Positions 8,539 through 17,586 of a stretch of 64,000 nucleotides of DNA are shown here, piece by piece. The notes under the pieces were generated by a model. It searched no databases and was not told the origin of the DNA. It worked only from the letters and a program-made list of their open reading frames with translations. The number at the start of each line of letters is the position of its first letter. Positions within the stretch are counted from its first letter, which is position 1. The stretch is from Bordetella parapertussis (GTDB lineage: Bacteria > Pseudomonadota > Gammaproteobacteria > Burkholderiales > Burkholderiaceae_A), in NCBI GenBank assembly GCA_945901825.1, contig CAMDMC010000004.1, positions 30,929 to 94,928 on the forward strand, written 5' to 3'. Both the position numbers and the translations under genes were made by a program.

Positions 8539-10227
8539 ATGACCAGTCAATCAAGTAAAGAGGGCAAGCTACCCGCCGACCATATGTACAGCAAAGGCCT
8601 AGAGGCCAACGACGCAAATCACGTTGCCATGTCGCCAATCTCCTACATTGCCCGGGCGGCCGCTGTTTACCCTAGTAAGCCTGCGGTAGCGCACGGCCAA
8701 TTGCTGCACACCTGGAAAGATGTATTCGATCGATCAAGCCGACTTGCCTCAGCCTTGCAGAAAAAAGGGGTCAGCCTTGGCGATACGGTGGCCGTAATGC
8801 TTCCCAATGTGCCGGCAATGGTAGAGGCACACTTTGGCGTGCCTATGGCTGGCGCCGTTTTAAACAGTTTGAACACCCGGCTTGATGCTCAGGCAATCGC
8901 TTTCATGCTCAACCATGGCGAGGCAAAGCTGGTAATCACCGACCCCGAGTTTTCAAAGACCATGCGCGAAGCCCTGAAAATTCTTAAGAATGAGTTCGGT
9001 CGGTCGCCCCATGTTGTCGACGCCTTGGATGAAGAATTCCTTCCATCCGGAGAACAGGTTGGCTCTCAGACCTATGAGGAGTTTCTGCAAGAAGGCGATG
9101 CTACTTTTGCAGTGACACTACCTCAAGATGAGTGGCAGAGCATTTGTCTCAACTACACATCTGGAACCACAGGCGACCCTAAGGGTGTCGTCTACAGCCA
9201 CAGAGGTGCCGCGACGAATGCCATTTCAAATATCCTCGAGTGGGACATGCCAAGGCACCCTGTCTACCTGTGGACCTTACCTATGTTTCACTGCAATGGC
9301 TGGTGCTTCCCCTGGACGATTGCTGCTCGGGCTGGCATTAATGTCTGCCTTCGAAAGGTTGAAGCTCAAACCATTTTCGATCTGATGCGCAAACACCGTG
9401 TAACTCACTACTGCGCGGCACCCATCGTCCACAATTTACTTATCAATGCACCTCCTGAGGCAAAAAACAACTTGCCTAGGGGAATAAAAGCCATGGTTGC
9501 TGGTGCTGCTCCACCTGCTGCCATGATTGAGGGAATGGAGGCTATGGGCATTGAAATTACTCATGTCTATGGTTTAACCGAAGTCTATGGGCCGGCCTCC
9601 GTCTGCGTGAAACATGCCGAATGGAACGACCTGCCTGTCCCGGATCGTGCAAAGCTGAACGCGCGCCAAGGCGTGCGATATCACCTGCAGGAGTCGATTG
9701 CGGTTCTTGACCCCGAAACGATGACGCCGGTGCCCGCCGACGGCGAGACAATCGGCGAGATTATGTTTCGTGGAAACATCACAATGAAGGGGTACCTCAA
9801 AAACCCGAAGGCAACCTCCGAGGCGTTCAAAGGGGGCTGGTTTCACTCGGGCGATCTTGCTGTCATGCACCCCGATGGCTACGTAAAAATTAAAGATCGG
9901 AGTAAAGACATTATTATTTCGGGCGGTGAAAACATCTCGTCCATCGAACTTGAGGATGTCTTGTACCGACATCCGTCCGTACTTGCAGTTGCTGTGGTGG
10001 CCAAGCCCGACCCCAAATGGGGTGAAGTAGCATGTGCGTTTATCGAGCTAAAACCTGGTGCCAAGGCAGATGCTCAGGAGATGCTCGGCTTTTGTAAGAA
10101 ATCCCTTGCGGGGTTCAAGGTGCCACGGGCGTATGTTTTCGGCGAGCTTCCGAAGACATCGACGGGCAAGATCCAGAAGTTTGAGCTTAGGAAGCAAACC
10201 GGTGCAGTGGAGGCTATTGATGTCTAA
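8539..10227 (+). CDS. acyl-CoA synthetase (AMP-forming)
   Basis: A 562-residue ANL-superfamily ligase that activates a carboxylic acid to its CoA thioester via an acyl-AMP. P-loop: YTSGTTGDPKGVVYSHRG near residues 205-225. A5 motif: VYGLTEVYGP. A7/A8: GWFHSGDLAVMHPDGY, then KDRSKDIIISGGENISS. The C-terminal catalytic lysine lies in PKTSTGKIQKFELR. Overall it resembles the DmdB / medium-chain acyl-CoA synthetase group; chain length is unknown. Its stop overlaps the next start by 8 bp, so it is coupled to the enoyl-CoA hydratase-like gene. It converges with the kinase/dehydrogenase/SDR set and may supply its CoA substrate. Confidence 0.92.
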   Translation: MTSQSSKEGKLPADHMYSKGLEANDANHVAMSPISYIARAAAVYPSKPAVAHGQLLHTWKDVFDRSSRLASALQKKGVSLGDTVAVMLPNVPAMVEAHFGVPMAGAVLNSLNTRLDAQAIAFMLNHGEAKLVITDPEFSKTMREALKILKNEFGRSPHVVDALDEEFLPSGEQVGSQTYEEFLQEGDATFAVTLPQDEWQSICLNYTSGTTGDPKGVVYSHRGAATNAISNILEWDMPRHPVYLWTLPMFHCNGWCFPWTIAARAGINVCLRKVEAQTIFDLMRKHRVTHYCAAPIVHNLLINAPPEAKNNLPRGIKAMVAGAAPPAAMIEGMEAMGIEITHVYGLTEVYGPASVCVKHAEWNDLPVPDRAKLNARQGVRYHLQESIAVLDPETMTPVPADGETIGEIMFRGNITMKGYLKNPKATSEAFKGGWFHSGDLAVMHPDGYVKIKDRSKDIIISGGENISSIELEDVLYRHPSVLAVAVVAKPDPKWGEVACAFIELKPGAKADAQEMLGFCKKSLAGFKVPRAYVFGELPKTSTGKIQKFELRKQTGAVEAIDV

Positions 10228-10999
10228 CTTAATTCAACAAGCTATTTCCCCAGGCCTAGTAAGAATCTTGCTTAATCGACCCGAGGCCTTCAATTCGTTA
10301 AGTGAAGGTCTTTTGGATGAACTGCAAGAAAGCCTCAGAGAAATTTCAAATAACAACGACATACGAGTCGTCATTCTCGCGGCCAGTGGGAAGGCTTTTT
10401 GTGCGGGACACGACCTTAAAGAGATGATGCAAGCACCCTCGGAAGTTTACTATCAGTCTCTTTTTAGAAAATGCACTGAAATGATGCTCACCGTGCAGGG
10501 TATGCCCCAGCCTGTTATTGCCCAGGTTCAGGGCGTCGCCACTGCCGCAGGCTGCCAGCTCGTTGCCATGTGCGACCTCGCTGTTGCCAGCGAAGACGCA
10601 AAATTTGCTGTATCCGGGATTAACCTTGGGCTTTTCTGCTCGACGCCTGGTGTTGCCCTTTCAAGAAACCTACTACGAAAACACGCACTTGAATTGCTTC
10701 TTACCGGAGAGTTCTTAAGCGCTGCTGATGCTCGAGAAAAAGGACTGGTTAATCGGGTTGTGCCAGCTGAGCAGCTTGAGGAGCAGACCATTGCCTTGGC
10801 AAAGACCATACTTAACAAACCCATCGAAGCTGTAAGGCTCGGCAAGCAACTTTTTTACCGGCAAATTGAACAACCCATCCGTGAGGCCTACGAGGACGCA
10901 GGGTCTGTAATGGCCTGCAACATGATGGATAAGGATGCTCTTGAGGGTGTTCAGGCCTTTATTGACAAAAGAAGACCGGCCTGGTCAGCCACACAATAA
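10220..10999 (+). CDS. enoyl-CoA hydratase/isomerase family protein (ECHDC3-like)
   Basis: A 259-residue crotonase-fold protein. Oxyanion-hole segments are visible: ASGKAFCAGHDLKEM near residue 55-70 and VQGVATAAGCQLVAMCDLAVAS near 100-120. The AGHDLKE text is typical of the ECHDC3-like subgroup rather than classical FadB-type hydratases; its substrate is not established. The ATG at 10220 overlaps the synthetase stop by 8 bp; a longer open frame begins at 10058 inside the synthetase but is not needed. Translational coupling suggests a shared pathway. Confidence 0.9.
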   Translation: MSNLIQQAISPGLVRILLNRPEAFNSLSEGLLDELQESLREISNNNDIRVVILAASGKAFCAGHDLKEMMQAPSEVYYQSLFRKCTEMMLTVQGMPQPVIAQVQGVATAAGCQLVAMCDLAVASEDAKFAVSGINLGLFCSTPGVALSRNLLRKHALELLLTGEFLSAADAREKGLVNRVVPAEQLEEQTIALAKTILNKPIEAVRLGKQLFYRQIEQPIREAYEDAGSVMACNMMDKDALEGVQAFIDKRRPAWSATQ

Positions 11000-11038
11000 T
11001 TCTTATCGTGCTTAGAGGCTTATTTTTCTAGAAATACC

Positions 11039-12460
11039 CTAAGGCAGAAAGCTCCAGAGCGCTAGGTCGTGTGCAAGTTCCAATTCAACTTGAGATAACT
11101 CTTCGCCCTCTGAAACTTTATGACGGATCTCCTCGCTTGGGAGGGCTTGAGAGGCCATGGCAAGCCTTAAGGCGTTTGCAATTACCAACACCTGATACTT
11201 CAGTCTGCCAGTTACCTGATCGCTCTGGGCCACCTCTTGGCGAAGCAATCGCCAGGCCTCCCGTAAAAGGGTATTGAACTCTGGAAGGTGCGCAAGAGCA
11301 CGAGCGTTATCTGGGCTGTTATGAGAGACCGGACGATAACGAGGCGTTGGGAAGGGCTCTATTGCACGACCCAGATAGTGCTCAACCACAGGCTGAACAA
11401 TGCTGGCGGTCATTAAGCCGGTAATCATTAATTCCAAGGTTTCGTCCTTGGTGGAGAGCGCACGCTCGCCCTGCTGAGAGGCAATAATCGCCCACCGCAG
11501 ATGAGCAAAGCGCTGCCAGAAACTCAGCTCGGTAATCCAGGTCTCATCAAAGCTGGGCATGCTTGAGCGGTATCCCATTAAAAGGGGCTCTAAAGGCAGG
11601 AAGCCCGCTACCGGATGGGAGCCACCAAAACGCCAGCAAGGGGCTGTAAGCCAGCCGAGATCGGACATGGGGTCGCCCCAGTTGGCAAACTCCCAATCGA
11701 GCACAGCTTTAAACAGACCATGACTCGAGGAGCTTATCTGATTGGCAATTGGCGCCGCCCCCTTGACCTCTGACACCGGAGGCAAGCTCAACATAAGGTT
11801 GCCCAACCTAAAATCGTTGTGGCAAAGCACTGCGGGCCTCTTACTCGTAAAGCGACTGGCCTCTTCACAGATGCGCTCTAGAGCAAATTTCAGATAACTA
11901 GGCGGCGATTGAACCTGGTTAAAACCCTCTTGAAGCGTTTGAATGCTTGCGGAGATTCCATTGAAGGGCCGCCCCCCAAACAGAGGGGCCTGCTCATTAT
12001 TCAAACACGAGGCAATTTTTTCGCTATGAATCGCACCAAGAACCCTTCCAAGCTGACCCGAAAGGTCTTCTAACGGCTGCTCGGGCAAAGAACCGAACGA
12101 TTTTAAAATCAGACGAGGGTCTGTGATCCCCTCACACCAATGGAAAAAACTTGCCAGAGTTTGATCAGCCTCAACCATCGCAACGGGCTCGGGAACCGGT
12201 ACACCCGCACGGAACATAAGCTGAACGAGTTGAAATTCTTGTTCGCGACGAAGCGTTCCCGGAACCGGGGAGCCCCTACCCCTGCGCATCACCAGGTCGG
12301 TAAGAGAACCATCGTCTAGCTGCAGTTGAAGACGGTCATTGCGATTAATCGCACCCCCCGAAAGCTTCTGAACTTTCACTATCGAGGCGTTACGAAAACT
12401 CGGCCTTACGTCTGCAAGCTGGCTTAATAAAAACGTAATCGACCCATCAACCTCAGTCAT
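11039..12460 (-). CDS. phosphotransferase (APH/ACAD10-kinase type) fused to a DUF6285-like domain; LvaA-like
   Basis: A 473-residue protein. The first ~350 residues are an aminoglycoside-phosphotransferase-type kinase fold: catalytic loop LCHNDFRLGNLM and metal motif VLDWEFANWGDPMSDLGWL. The last ~100 residues (from about ALAHLPEFNTLLREAW) look like the small helical DUF6285 domain. Known context: in the Lva levulinate route and in ACAD10/11, this kinase type phosphorylates a 4-hydroxyacyl-CoA, and the paired dehydrogenase-like enzyme removes phosphate. LvaB, the small partner of LvaA, is as I recall DUF6285-like, so this could be a natural LvaA-LvaB fusion. The start overlaps the dehydrogenase stop by 8 bp. 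Antibiotic resistance is unlikely. Confidence 0.85.
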   Translation of the reverse strand: MTEVDGSITFLLSQLADVRPSFRNASIVKVQKLSGGAINRNDRLQLQLDDGSLTDLVMRRGRGSPVPGTLRREQEFQLVQLMFRAGVPVPEPVAMVEADQTLASFFHWCEGITDPRLILKSFGSLPEQPLEDLSGQLGRVLGAIHSEKIASCLNNEQAPLFGGRPFNGISASIQTLQEGFNQVQSPPSYLKFALERICEEASRFTSKRPAVLCHNDFRLGNLMLSLPPVSEVKGAAPIANQISSSSHGLFKAVLDWEFANWGDPMSDLGWLTAPCWRFGGSHPVAGFLPLEPLLMGYRSSMPSFDETWITELSFWQRFAHLRWAIIASQQGERALSTKDETLELMITGLMTASIVQPVVEHYLGRAIEPFPTPRYRPVSHNSPDNARALAHLPEFNTLLREAWRLLRQEVAQSDQVTGRLKYQVLVIANALRLAMASQALPSEEIRHKVSEGEELSQVELELAHDLALWSFLP

Positions 12461-13661
12461 TCCCTCGACCCCAGGTGAAAAAGGCGGGGCCTTGTCCCTG
12501 ATAAGCTTTACTAATAATCATCTGATGAACTTCGGTTGCACCGTCAACAAGCTTGGCCTGTCGGGCGTAACGGTAAATCCACTCTAGGACAGTATCTTTA
12601 CTGTAGCCAAGTGCACCACAAAGCTGTATTGCTGTATCAGCCGCTAAATGCAATGTCTCGGCCACCTGAATCTTCGCCATGGAGATGTCCGGTCGAGCTT
12701 TTTGTCCTTCCTGCAACCTCCAGGCAGCCCGCATCGTTAACAACCGTCCCGTATCAATTGCCATGGCCACTCGACCCATCTGCATTTGAACGCTCTCACG
12801 TTCCGAGAGTTTTATTCCGAAGCCTTCTCTTTTTGAAATATAAGCCGAGGCGACTTCCATACATCGCTGAGCAAGACCCAACCAACGCATGCAGTGTGTA
12901 AGACGGGCAAGACCGAGGCGAATCTGGGTTACCTTAAGCCCCTGGCCCACGCCCATAAGCCGATTCTCATCGGGAATTTCTAGTCCGTTGAATTCCAGCT
13001 CACAATGCCCGCCATGCTCCTCGGGTCCCATAATTCCGATTCGCCGAATAATTGACCAGCCCGGGTCGTCTTTATGAAAAAGAAAGGCGGTAAGGCCATC
13101 CCGCGCACCCTCCCCCGTTTTTGCAATAAGAATGAAATGAGAGGCCACCTGGGCGCCGGTGATATACCACTTGCGCCCGTAAATACGCCAACGGTCGCCA
13201 TGACGTTCGGCCCGCGTCTGAATCATGCCGGGGTCTGAGCCGCCACCCGGATGAGGTTCGGTCATTGCAAAGGAGGAGCGCACTTCGCCTTTAACAATAG
13301 GAAGAAGCCAACGTGCCTGCTGATCTTTGGTTCCAACCTTGGCCAAGACGGTCATGTTGCCGTCATCCGGCGCTGCACAGTTAAAACAGACAGGCCCAAA
13401 AATAGAGCGATTCATTCTTTCGTAGAGCAATGCCTGACCAACTGGAGTGAGACCCAAGCCACCGAACTCTTTTGGGAGTTGAGGAGAGAAAAGACCAAGG
13501 GCTTTTACCTCCTGGCGAACCTTCGCGAGAAGGTCTTCCTTAATATTCTCGTGGCTGTCAAAGCTTAAGGGGTCCTCCTCAAGGGGAAGTAGCCTAGCCT
13601 CTACAAATTCATCGACCGCCTTCATTAAGGGCAGAACATCGGAGGGACTATCAAAGTTCAT
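12453..13661 (-). CDS. acyl-CoA dehydrogenase family protein (ACAD10/11, LvaC-like)
   Basis: A 402-residue FAD flavoprotein of the acyl-CoA dehydrogenase fold. Recognisable parts: FAMTEPHPGGGSDP (FAD/substrate loop), GRKWYITGAQVASHFILIAKTG, and the C-terminal QLCGALGYSKDTVLEWIYRYARQAKLVDGATEVHQMII. It sits between an SDR and the kinase in a three-gene set (SDR 20 bp upstream, kinase overlapping 8 bp). In ACAD10/11 and LvaC, such proteins act on phosphorylated 4-hydroxyacyl-CoA; that role here is inferred from the neighbours. A plain acyl-CoA dehydrogenase is the alternative. Confidence 0.92.
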   Translation of the reverse strand: MNFDSPSDVLPLMKAVDEFVEARLLPLEEDPLSFDSHENIKEDLLAKVRQEVKALGLFSPQLPKEFGGLGLTPVGQALLYERMNRSIFGPVCFNCAAPDDGNMTVLAKVGTKDQQARWLLPIVKGEVRSSFAMTEPHPGGGSDPGMIQTRAERHGDRWRIYGRKWYITGAQVASHFILIAKTGEGARDGLTAFLFHKDDPGWSIIRRIGIMGPEEHGGHCELEFNGLEIPDENRLMGVGQGLKVTQIRLGLARLTHCMRWLGLAQRCMEVASAYISKREGFGIKLSERESVQMQMGRVAMAIDTGRLLTMRAAWRLQEGQKARPDISMAKIQVAETLHLAADTAIQLCGALGYSKDTVLEWIYRYARQAKLVDGATEVHQMIISKAYQGQGPAFFTWGRGND

Positions 13662-13681
13662 GACTATCCTTTTGTTATTTT

Positions 13682-14422
13682 CTAAAGTCCTGCGCTCATT
13701 CCGCCATCTACAGCAAGAACGGCTCCAGTCATATAAGAATTACCGGGATCAAGCAGACACAATAAAGGCACATCAAGATCAGACAGTTCGCCGAACCGAC
13801 GCAAAGGCGTTTTCTTTTTAATCTGCTCTCCAGCCGGGCCGTCAAGCACATCTGCATTCATGTCAGTTCGAATATAGCCAGGTGCAAGGGCATTCACACG
13901 AATCTTCTGTGGGGCCAATTCGATTGCCGATGACCGGGTGTACTGAATAACAGCCGCCTTCGAAGCAGAATAGGTAGAGACATGCTTCAGTGGCCGAATA
14001 CCCAAAACCGAAGCAATATTCACAATAACGCCACCCCCGTTAACAATTAAATGTGGGGCAATCAATCGGGTCATGGACATAAGCCCAAGCAGGTTGATTT
14101 TCATGATCTCTAATTCACCCAACGGGTCGGATTCAAGCAGAGGAGCAGTTGAGGCAAGCCCCGCATTGTTAACAAGGGCGTAAATAGGGCGAGGGGAGGT
14201 CGAACTCGTATGCAACTTTGAATTCAATGCGCCTGCCAATGCTAAAGGGTCTTTAAGATCGGCTTCTATGAATTCACTGACAACGCCCGCAGGGGGTGCT
14301 CGGCGCGAAACACCAATAACCTGTGCACCCTTGGCCATTAGCATTTTGCAAAAATGCAGCCCAAGCCCCGATGAGGCCCCAGTGACTAAAATGGTTTTGT
14401 CTAAAAAAAGTTGTGTGCTCAT
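13682..14422 (-). CDS. SDR-family oxidoreductase (possible LvaD-like)
   Basis: A 246-residue Rossmann-fold short-chain dehydrogenase. The cofactor motif TGASSGLGLHF begins near residue 14, VNNAGLAS follows, then the catalytic YSASKAA with an upstream serine (NIASVLG). It ends with GAVLAVDGGMSAGL, typical of FabG-like SDRs. It is first in the strand-minus set with the ACAD and the kinase. In the Lva route an SDR reduces a 4-ketoacyl-CoA; here this is inference from gene order. Other 3-ketoacyl or 3-hydroxyacyl substrates are equally possible. Confidence 0.9.
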   Translation of the reverse strand: MSTQLFLDKTILVTGASSGLGLHFCKMLMAKGAQVIGVSRRAPPAGVVSEFIEADLKDPLALAGALNSKLHTSSTSPRPIYALVNNAGLASTAPLLESDPLGELEIMKINLLGLMSMTRLIAPHLIVNGGGVIVNIASVLGIRPLKHVSTYSASKAAVIQYTRSSAIELAPQKIRVNALAPGYIRTDMNADVLDGPAGEQIKKKTPLRRFGELSDLDVPLLCLLDPGNSYMTGAVLAVDGGMSAGL

Positions 14423-14496
14423 GTATGCAATGATAGAGCCTACCGAGCGTCATTAAGAACAAGTTTTTGCTCGTACAACAAGGAATTTAAGAACCG

Positions 14497-15309
14497 ATGG
14501 ACCCCCTTTGGAACCCCCGCAAGGCCGTCCCAGACAGCGAGGCCATTATTGCGCGTTTTACCGATCTCAGCGGCTGGGTCCGGTCACATGTTTCTTGCAA
14601 GATCGACCAGGCCTATGGGGTGCACCCAAGGCAATCCTTCGATATCTTTTTACCATCTGGGCCATTAGAAGGTCTCCATGTTTTTATTCATGGCGGATTC
14701 TGGATGAGTCGCGACAAATCGACATTTAGCTTTCTTGCAGCGTCATACCTCCAGAAACAATGGGCCTTTGCCATTCCGAGTTTTCCCCTTATGCCCGCCT
14801 CAAGAATTCAGGAGATGGTCGCCTGCGTAAAGGGGGCATGCGAAACAATTTGGAAGCAATACGCAGGCCCATCGAAAGCTATCCCCTGGACCATTTCTGG
14901 GCACTCTTCTGGGGCACACTTGGTTGCTCGTGCCATTTTGGGCAGTGATCCGATGTCAATCCCTGTGCCGGCCAGTGTCGCCCTCATTTCAGGCGCCTAT
15001 GACCTGGAAACGGTCCGGCAGTCGGAGGTAAATGATCTGCTGAAACTTTCCCAGGCTGAAGTCAACCAACAGTGCGCCCTGCAGCAACCTTGCCGACTCA
15101 TTTCCTCAAAAGCCAAGCTTTTCGTTGGGGCAAGGGAACCGGCAAGCTGGACAGAGCAGTCCGATAAGCTGGCAATGAATCTTAAGCGCTCTGGCTACGC
15201 TGATTGCGTTTTACCCGTCAGCCTTGCGGGTCACGATCACTTCAGCATATTGGAGCCTCTTGCCCAACCGCAGTCGGAAATTGGTCGACAGATTCTTAAT
15301 CTCAATTAA
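14497..15309 (+). CDS. alpha/beta hydrolase (esterase-like)
   Basis: A 270-residue alpha/beta hydrolase. The oxyanion HGGFWMSRDKS lies near residue 65, as in the HGG-type esterases and kynurenine formamidase-like enzymes. The nucleophile elbow is SGHSSGAHLVA, and a C-terminal AGHDHFSIL supplies the histidine. The ATG at 14497 lies 74 bp from the divergent SDR gene. It is followed by the AhpD-like gene 23 bp downstream, so the two may be one unit. The substrate is unknown. Confidence 0.87.
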   Translation: MDPLWNPRKAVPDSEAIIARFTDLSGWVRSHVSCKIDQAYGVHPRQSFDIFLPSGPLEGLHVFIHGGFWMSRDKSTFSFLAASYLQKQWAFAIPSFPLMPASRIQEMVACVKGACETIWKQYAGPSKAIPWTISGHSSGAHLVARAILGSDPMSIPVPASVALISGAYDLETVRQSEVNDLLKLSQAEVNQQCALQQPCRLISSKAKLFVGAREPASWTEQSDKLAMNLKRSGYADCVLPVSLAGHDHFSILEPLAQPQSEIGRQILNLN

Positions 15310-15332
15310 GACGCTAAGGAAGTGAGATCTAA

Positions 15333-15932
15333 ATGAAAACATTAAGGTACTCAGCACCAGCAATCCAAGACCTACCCAACGATATCAAAGCTCGAATTCT
15401 AGAGGTTCAAGAAAAAATTGGGTTTGTCCCAAACGTCTTTCTTGCCCTTGCATATCGCCCTGCGGAATGGCGGGCTTTCTTCGCCTACCACGATGCTTTG
15501 ATGACACCCGAGACCCTTGGGCGTGTATCTGGTCTTACAAAGGGTGAGCGGGAGATGATCGTAACAACGACCAGTGCTTTGAATCAGTGCCTTTACTGCG
15601 TAGTGGCGCACGGCGCCATTCTTCGAATCTATGAAAAAAATCCACTTATCGCGGATCAACTGTCCATCAATTACCGGAAGGCAGATCTCAGCCAGCGACA
15701 AATCCGAATGCTCGAGTTCGCAATAAAGATCTGCGAGAAGGCCCATGAGGTCGTTGAGTCGGACTTCCAAACGCTTTATGACGTGGGTTTCAATGATGAG
15801 GACATTTGGGATATTGCTGCCATTACGGCGTTTTTTGGGATGAGTAACCGAATGGCAAACTTTACTGGTATGCAACCCAATCCCGAGTTCTATGCGATGG
15901 GGAGAACACCCAAGCCTCGAAGTGAAAGCTAA
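15333..15932 (+). CDS. peroxidase-related carboxymuconolactone decarboxylase-family protein (AhpD-like)
   Basis: A 199-residue all-helical protein of the AhpD/CMD fold. The redox motif CLYCVVAHGAIL (CxxC with the following histidine) is present near residues 90-101, and the C-terminal half has the repeat-like helices DIWDIAAITAFFGMSNRMANF. Such proteins use the CxxC pair against hydroperoxides, though many have unproved roles. Its ATG is preceded by AAGGAAGTGAG, a good ribosome site. It is probably co-transcribed with the hydrolase. Confidence 0.9.
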   Translation: MKTLRYSAPAIQDLPNDIKARILEVQEKIGFVPNVFLALAYRPAEWRAFFAYHDALMTPETLGRVSGLTKGEREMIVTTTSALNQCLYCVVAHGAILRIYEKNPLIADQLSINYRKADLSQRQIRMLEFAIKICEKAHEVVESDFQTLYDVGFNDEDIWDIAAITAFFGMSNRMANFTGMQPNPEFYAMGRTPKPRSES

Positions 15933-15983
15933 TCAGTCTAGAACTATGTGTAAATCACCAGTAAAACTCTGAGCTTCCTGGGC

Positions 15984-17030
15984 TTAACAAGAAAACAACT
16001 CTTCCAATAGAACTTCGTTGGGGTTCCTTATAACCCCTCTTTCTGTAATTAAGGCGGTTACCAGCTCAGCCGGTGTGATGTCAAAAGCCGGGTTGCGAAC
16101 CTTAACGCCCCTTGCAGCCCATTGAACCCCCGCATGGCCAAGCACCTCGTCTGCCGCACGCTCTTCAATGGGAATCGCTGCTCCATTAGGAATGCTCATG
16201 TCAATGGTTGAAAGCGGGCAGGCCACGTAAAAGGGAATGCTGTGCCGATGCGCAAGCACGGCCACCATGTAGGTGCCAATTTTGTTGGCAACATCCCCAT
16301 TGCGAGCCACACGGTCGGTTCCAACCACCACGGCATCAACACAGCCTGTTGCCATAAGGTGACCGGCCATGCCATCTGAAATTAAAGTGGTGGGTATGCC
16401 CTCTTGCACCATCTCCCAGGCGGTTAACCGTGCCCCCTGAAGAAAGGGGCGCGTCTCGTCGGCAATCACTTCAATTTTCTTACCCATGGATACGGCCGAT
16501 CGGAAAACACCCAGTGCAGTGCCATGGCCGGCTGTAGCAAGCGCGCCCGCATTGCAGTGGGTGAGAACACGATCGCCGTCTCTCAAAAGCGCTGCGCCGT
16601 GCGCTCCCATGGCCTTGTTAACGGCAATGTCTTCGTCAAAGACAGCATGGGCTTCAACCAGAAGGGCCTGGGCCAGCACATTCGGCGCTTGGTTTCCAAG
16701 CGAGGCCAAGTGCGCCTTCATGCGATTCAAGGCCCAAAACAAGTTCACAGCGGTCGGCCGGCTGGCTGCTAAGACTTCAAAGGCCTTCGTCATCCCAGCA
16801 TGAAAGTCGTCTAAAGACCGACTATTTAACGCGAAGGCTTCAAGCGCTACCCCATAGGCAGCTGCGCAGCCTATGGCCGGAGCGCCACGCACCACCATCA
16901 ACCGAATGCCTTGTGCCACCTCCTCGGCTGTTCGGTAGGCGAGGTAGCGAAATTCCGACGGCAAGACACGTTGATCAATCATCTCCAAATGATCGTCAGC
17001 CCAACGCAGGGTCTGCACACTTGTTTTCAT
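15984..17030 (-). CDS. mtnA: S-methyl-5-thioribose-1-phosphate isomerase
   Basis: Converts methylthioribose-1-phosphate to methylthioribulose-1-phosphate. The 348-residue protein has the catalytic cysteine in VLTHCNAGAL and the catalytic aspartate in VVVGTDRVARNGDVANKIGTY, as in MtnA and eIF2B-like isomerases. I start it at ATG 17028-17030, one base after the apt stop; a longer frame to 17084 would overlap apt. It is last in the set mtnP-aldolase-apt-mtnA. No mtnB, mtnC, mtnD or mtnK was seen, which argues against the usual methionine salvage cycle in this cluster. Confidence 0.95.
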   Translation of the reverse strand: MKTSVQTLRWADDHLEMIDQRVLPSEFRYLAYRTAEEVAQGIRLMVVRGAPAIGCAAAYGVALEAFALNSRSLDDFHAGMTKAFEVLAASRPTAVNLFWALNRMKAHLASLGNQAPNVLAQALLVEAHAVFDEDIAVNKAMGAHGAALLRDGDRVLTHCNAGALATAGHGTALGVFRSAVSMGKKIEVIADETRPFLQGARLTAWEMVQEGIPTTLISDGMAGHLMATGCVDAVVVGTDRVARNGDVANKIGTYMVAVLAHRHSIPFYVACPLSTIDMSIPNGAAIPIEERAADEVLGHAGVQWAARGVKVRNPAFDITPAELVTALITERGVIRNPNEVLLEELFSC

Positions 17031-17031
17031 G

Positions 17032-17559
17032 CTAGTGCCCGTCGAACTCGCAGAGGGTAAAAACCTTTTGCCCCATGGCCTCAAGCCGAGCCCGCCCCCC
17101 TAACTCAGGAAGATCAATAGCAAAGCAACACTCCACCACCTGGGCCTGTAGAGCAAGCAATAACTTGACGGCTGCCTCGGCCGTTCCACCCGTGGCAATA
17201 AGATCGTCCACCAGAAGCACCCGCTCGCCTTTTGCAATGGCATCGGTATGCACCTCAATGACGTCGGTTCCGTACTCCAAGTCATATTCTTGAGCAATGG
17301 TCTTCGAGGGCAGCTTGCCCTTTTTTCGAATGGGAACGAACCCCACGCCGAGCATGTAGGCAATCGGTGCGCCAAGAATAAAGCCTCGTGACTCAATGCC
17401 TGCAACCTTCTGAATGTTCATACCGTTGTAGCGGTTAACAAACTCGTCGACAGCAGCACGAAGCCCTACCGCATCCTTGAGAAGCGTGGTGATATCGCGA
17501 AACAGGATGCCCTGCTTGGGGTGATTCGGAATGGTGCGAATGAGTGAGGCAATTGGCAT
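17032..17559 (-). CDS. apt: adenine phosphoribosyltransferase
   Basis: Recycles adenine with PRPP to AMP. The 175-residue protein contains the PRPP-binding motif [17 protein letters not shown] and the family text [21 protein letters not shown]. Adenine is exactly the by-product released by MtnP two genes upstream, so the operon recovers both halves of methylthioadenosine. Its stop lies one base from the mtnA start; the aldolase gene ends 27 bp before it. Confidence 0.96.
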   Translation of the reverse strand: MPIASLIRTIPNHPKQGILFRDITTLLKDAVGLRAAVDEFVNRYNGMNIQKVAGIESRGFILGAPIAYMLGVGFVPIRKKGKLPSKTIAQEYDLEYGTDVIEVHTDAIAKGERVLLVDDLIATGGTAEAAVKLLLALQAQVVECCFAIDLPELGGRARLEAMGQKVFTLCEFDGH

Positions 17560-17586
17560 AACAAACCCTTAATAAAGACAGGCAAG

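Noticed and set aside
11039..12460. Aminoglycoside resistance kinase
   Set aside because: Operon with ACAD and SDR and the C-terminal domain point to acyl-CoA metabolism, not resistance.
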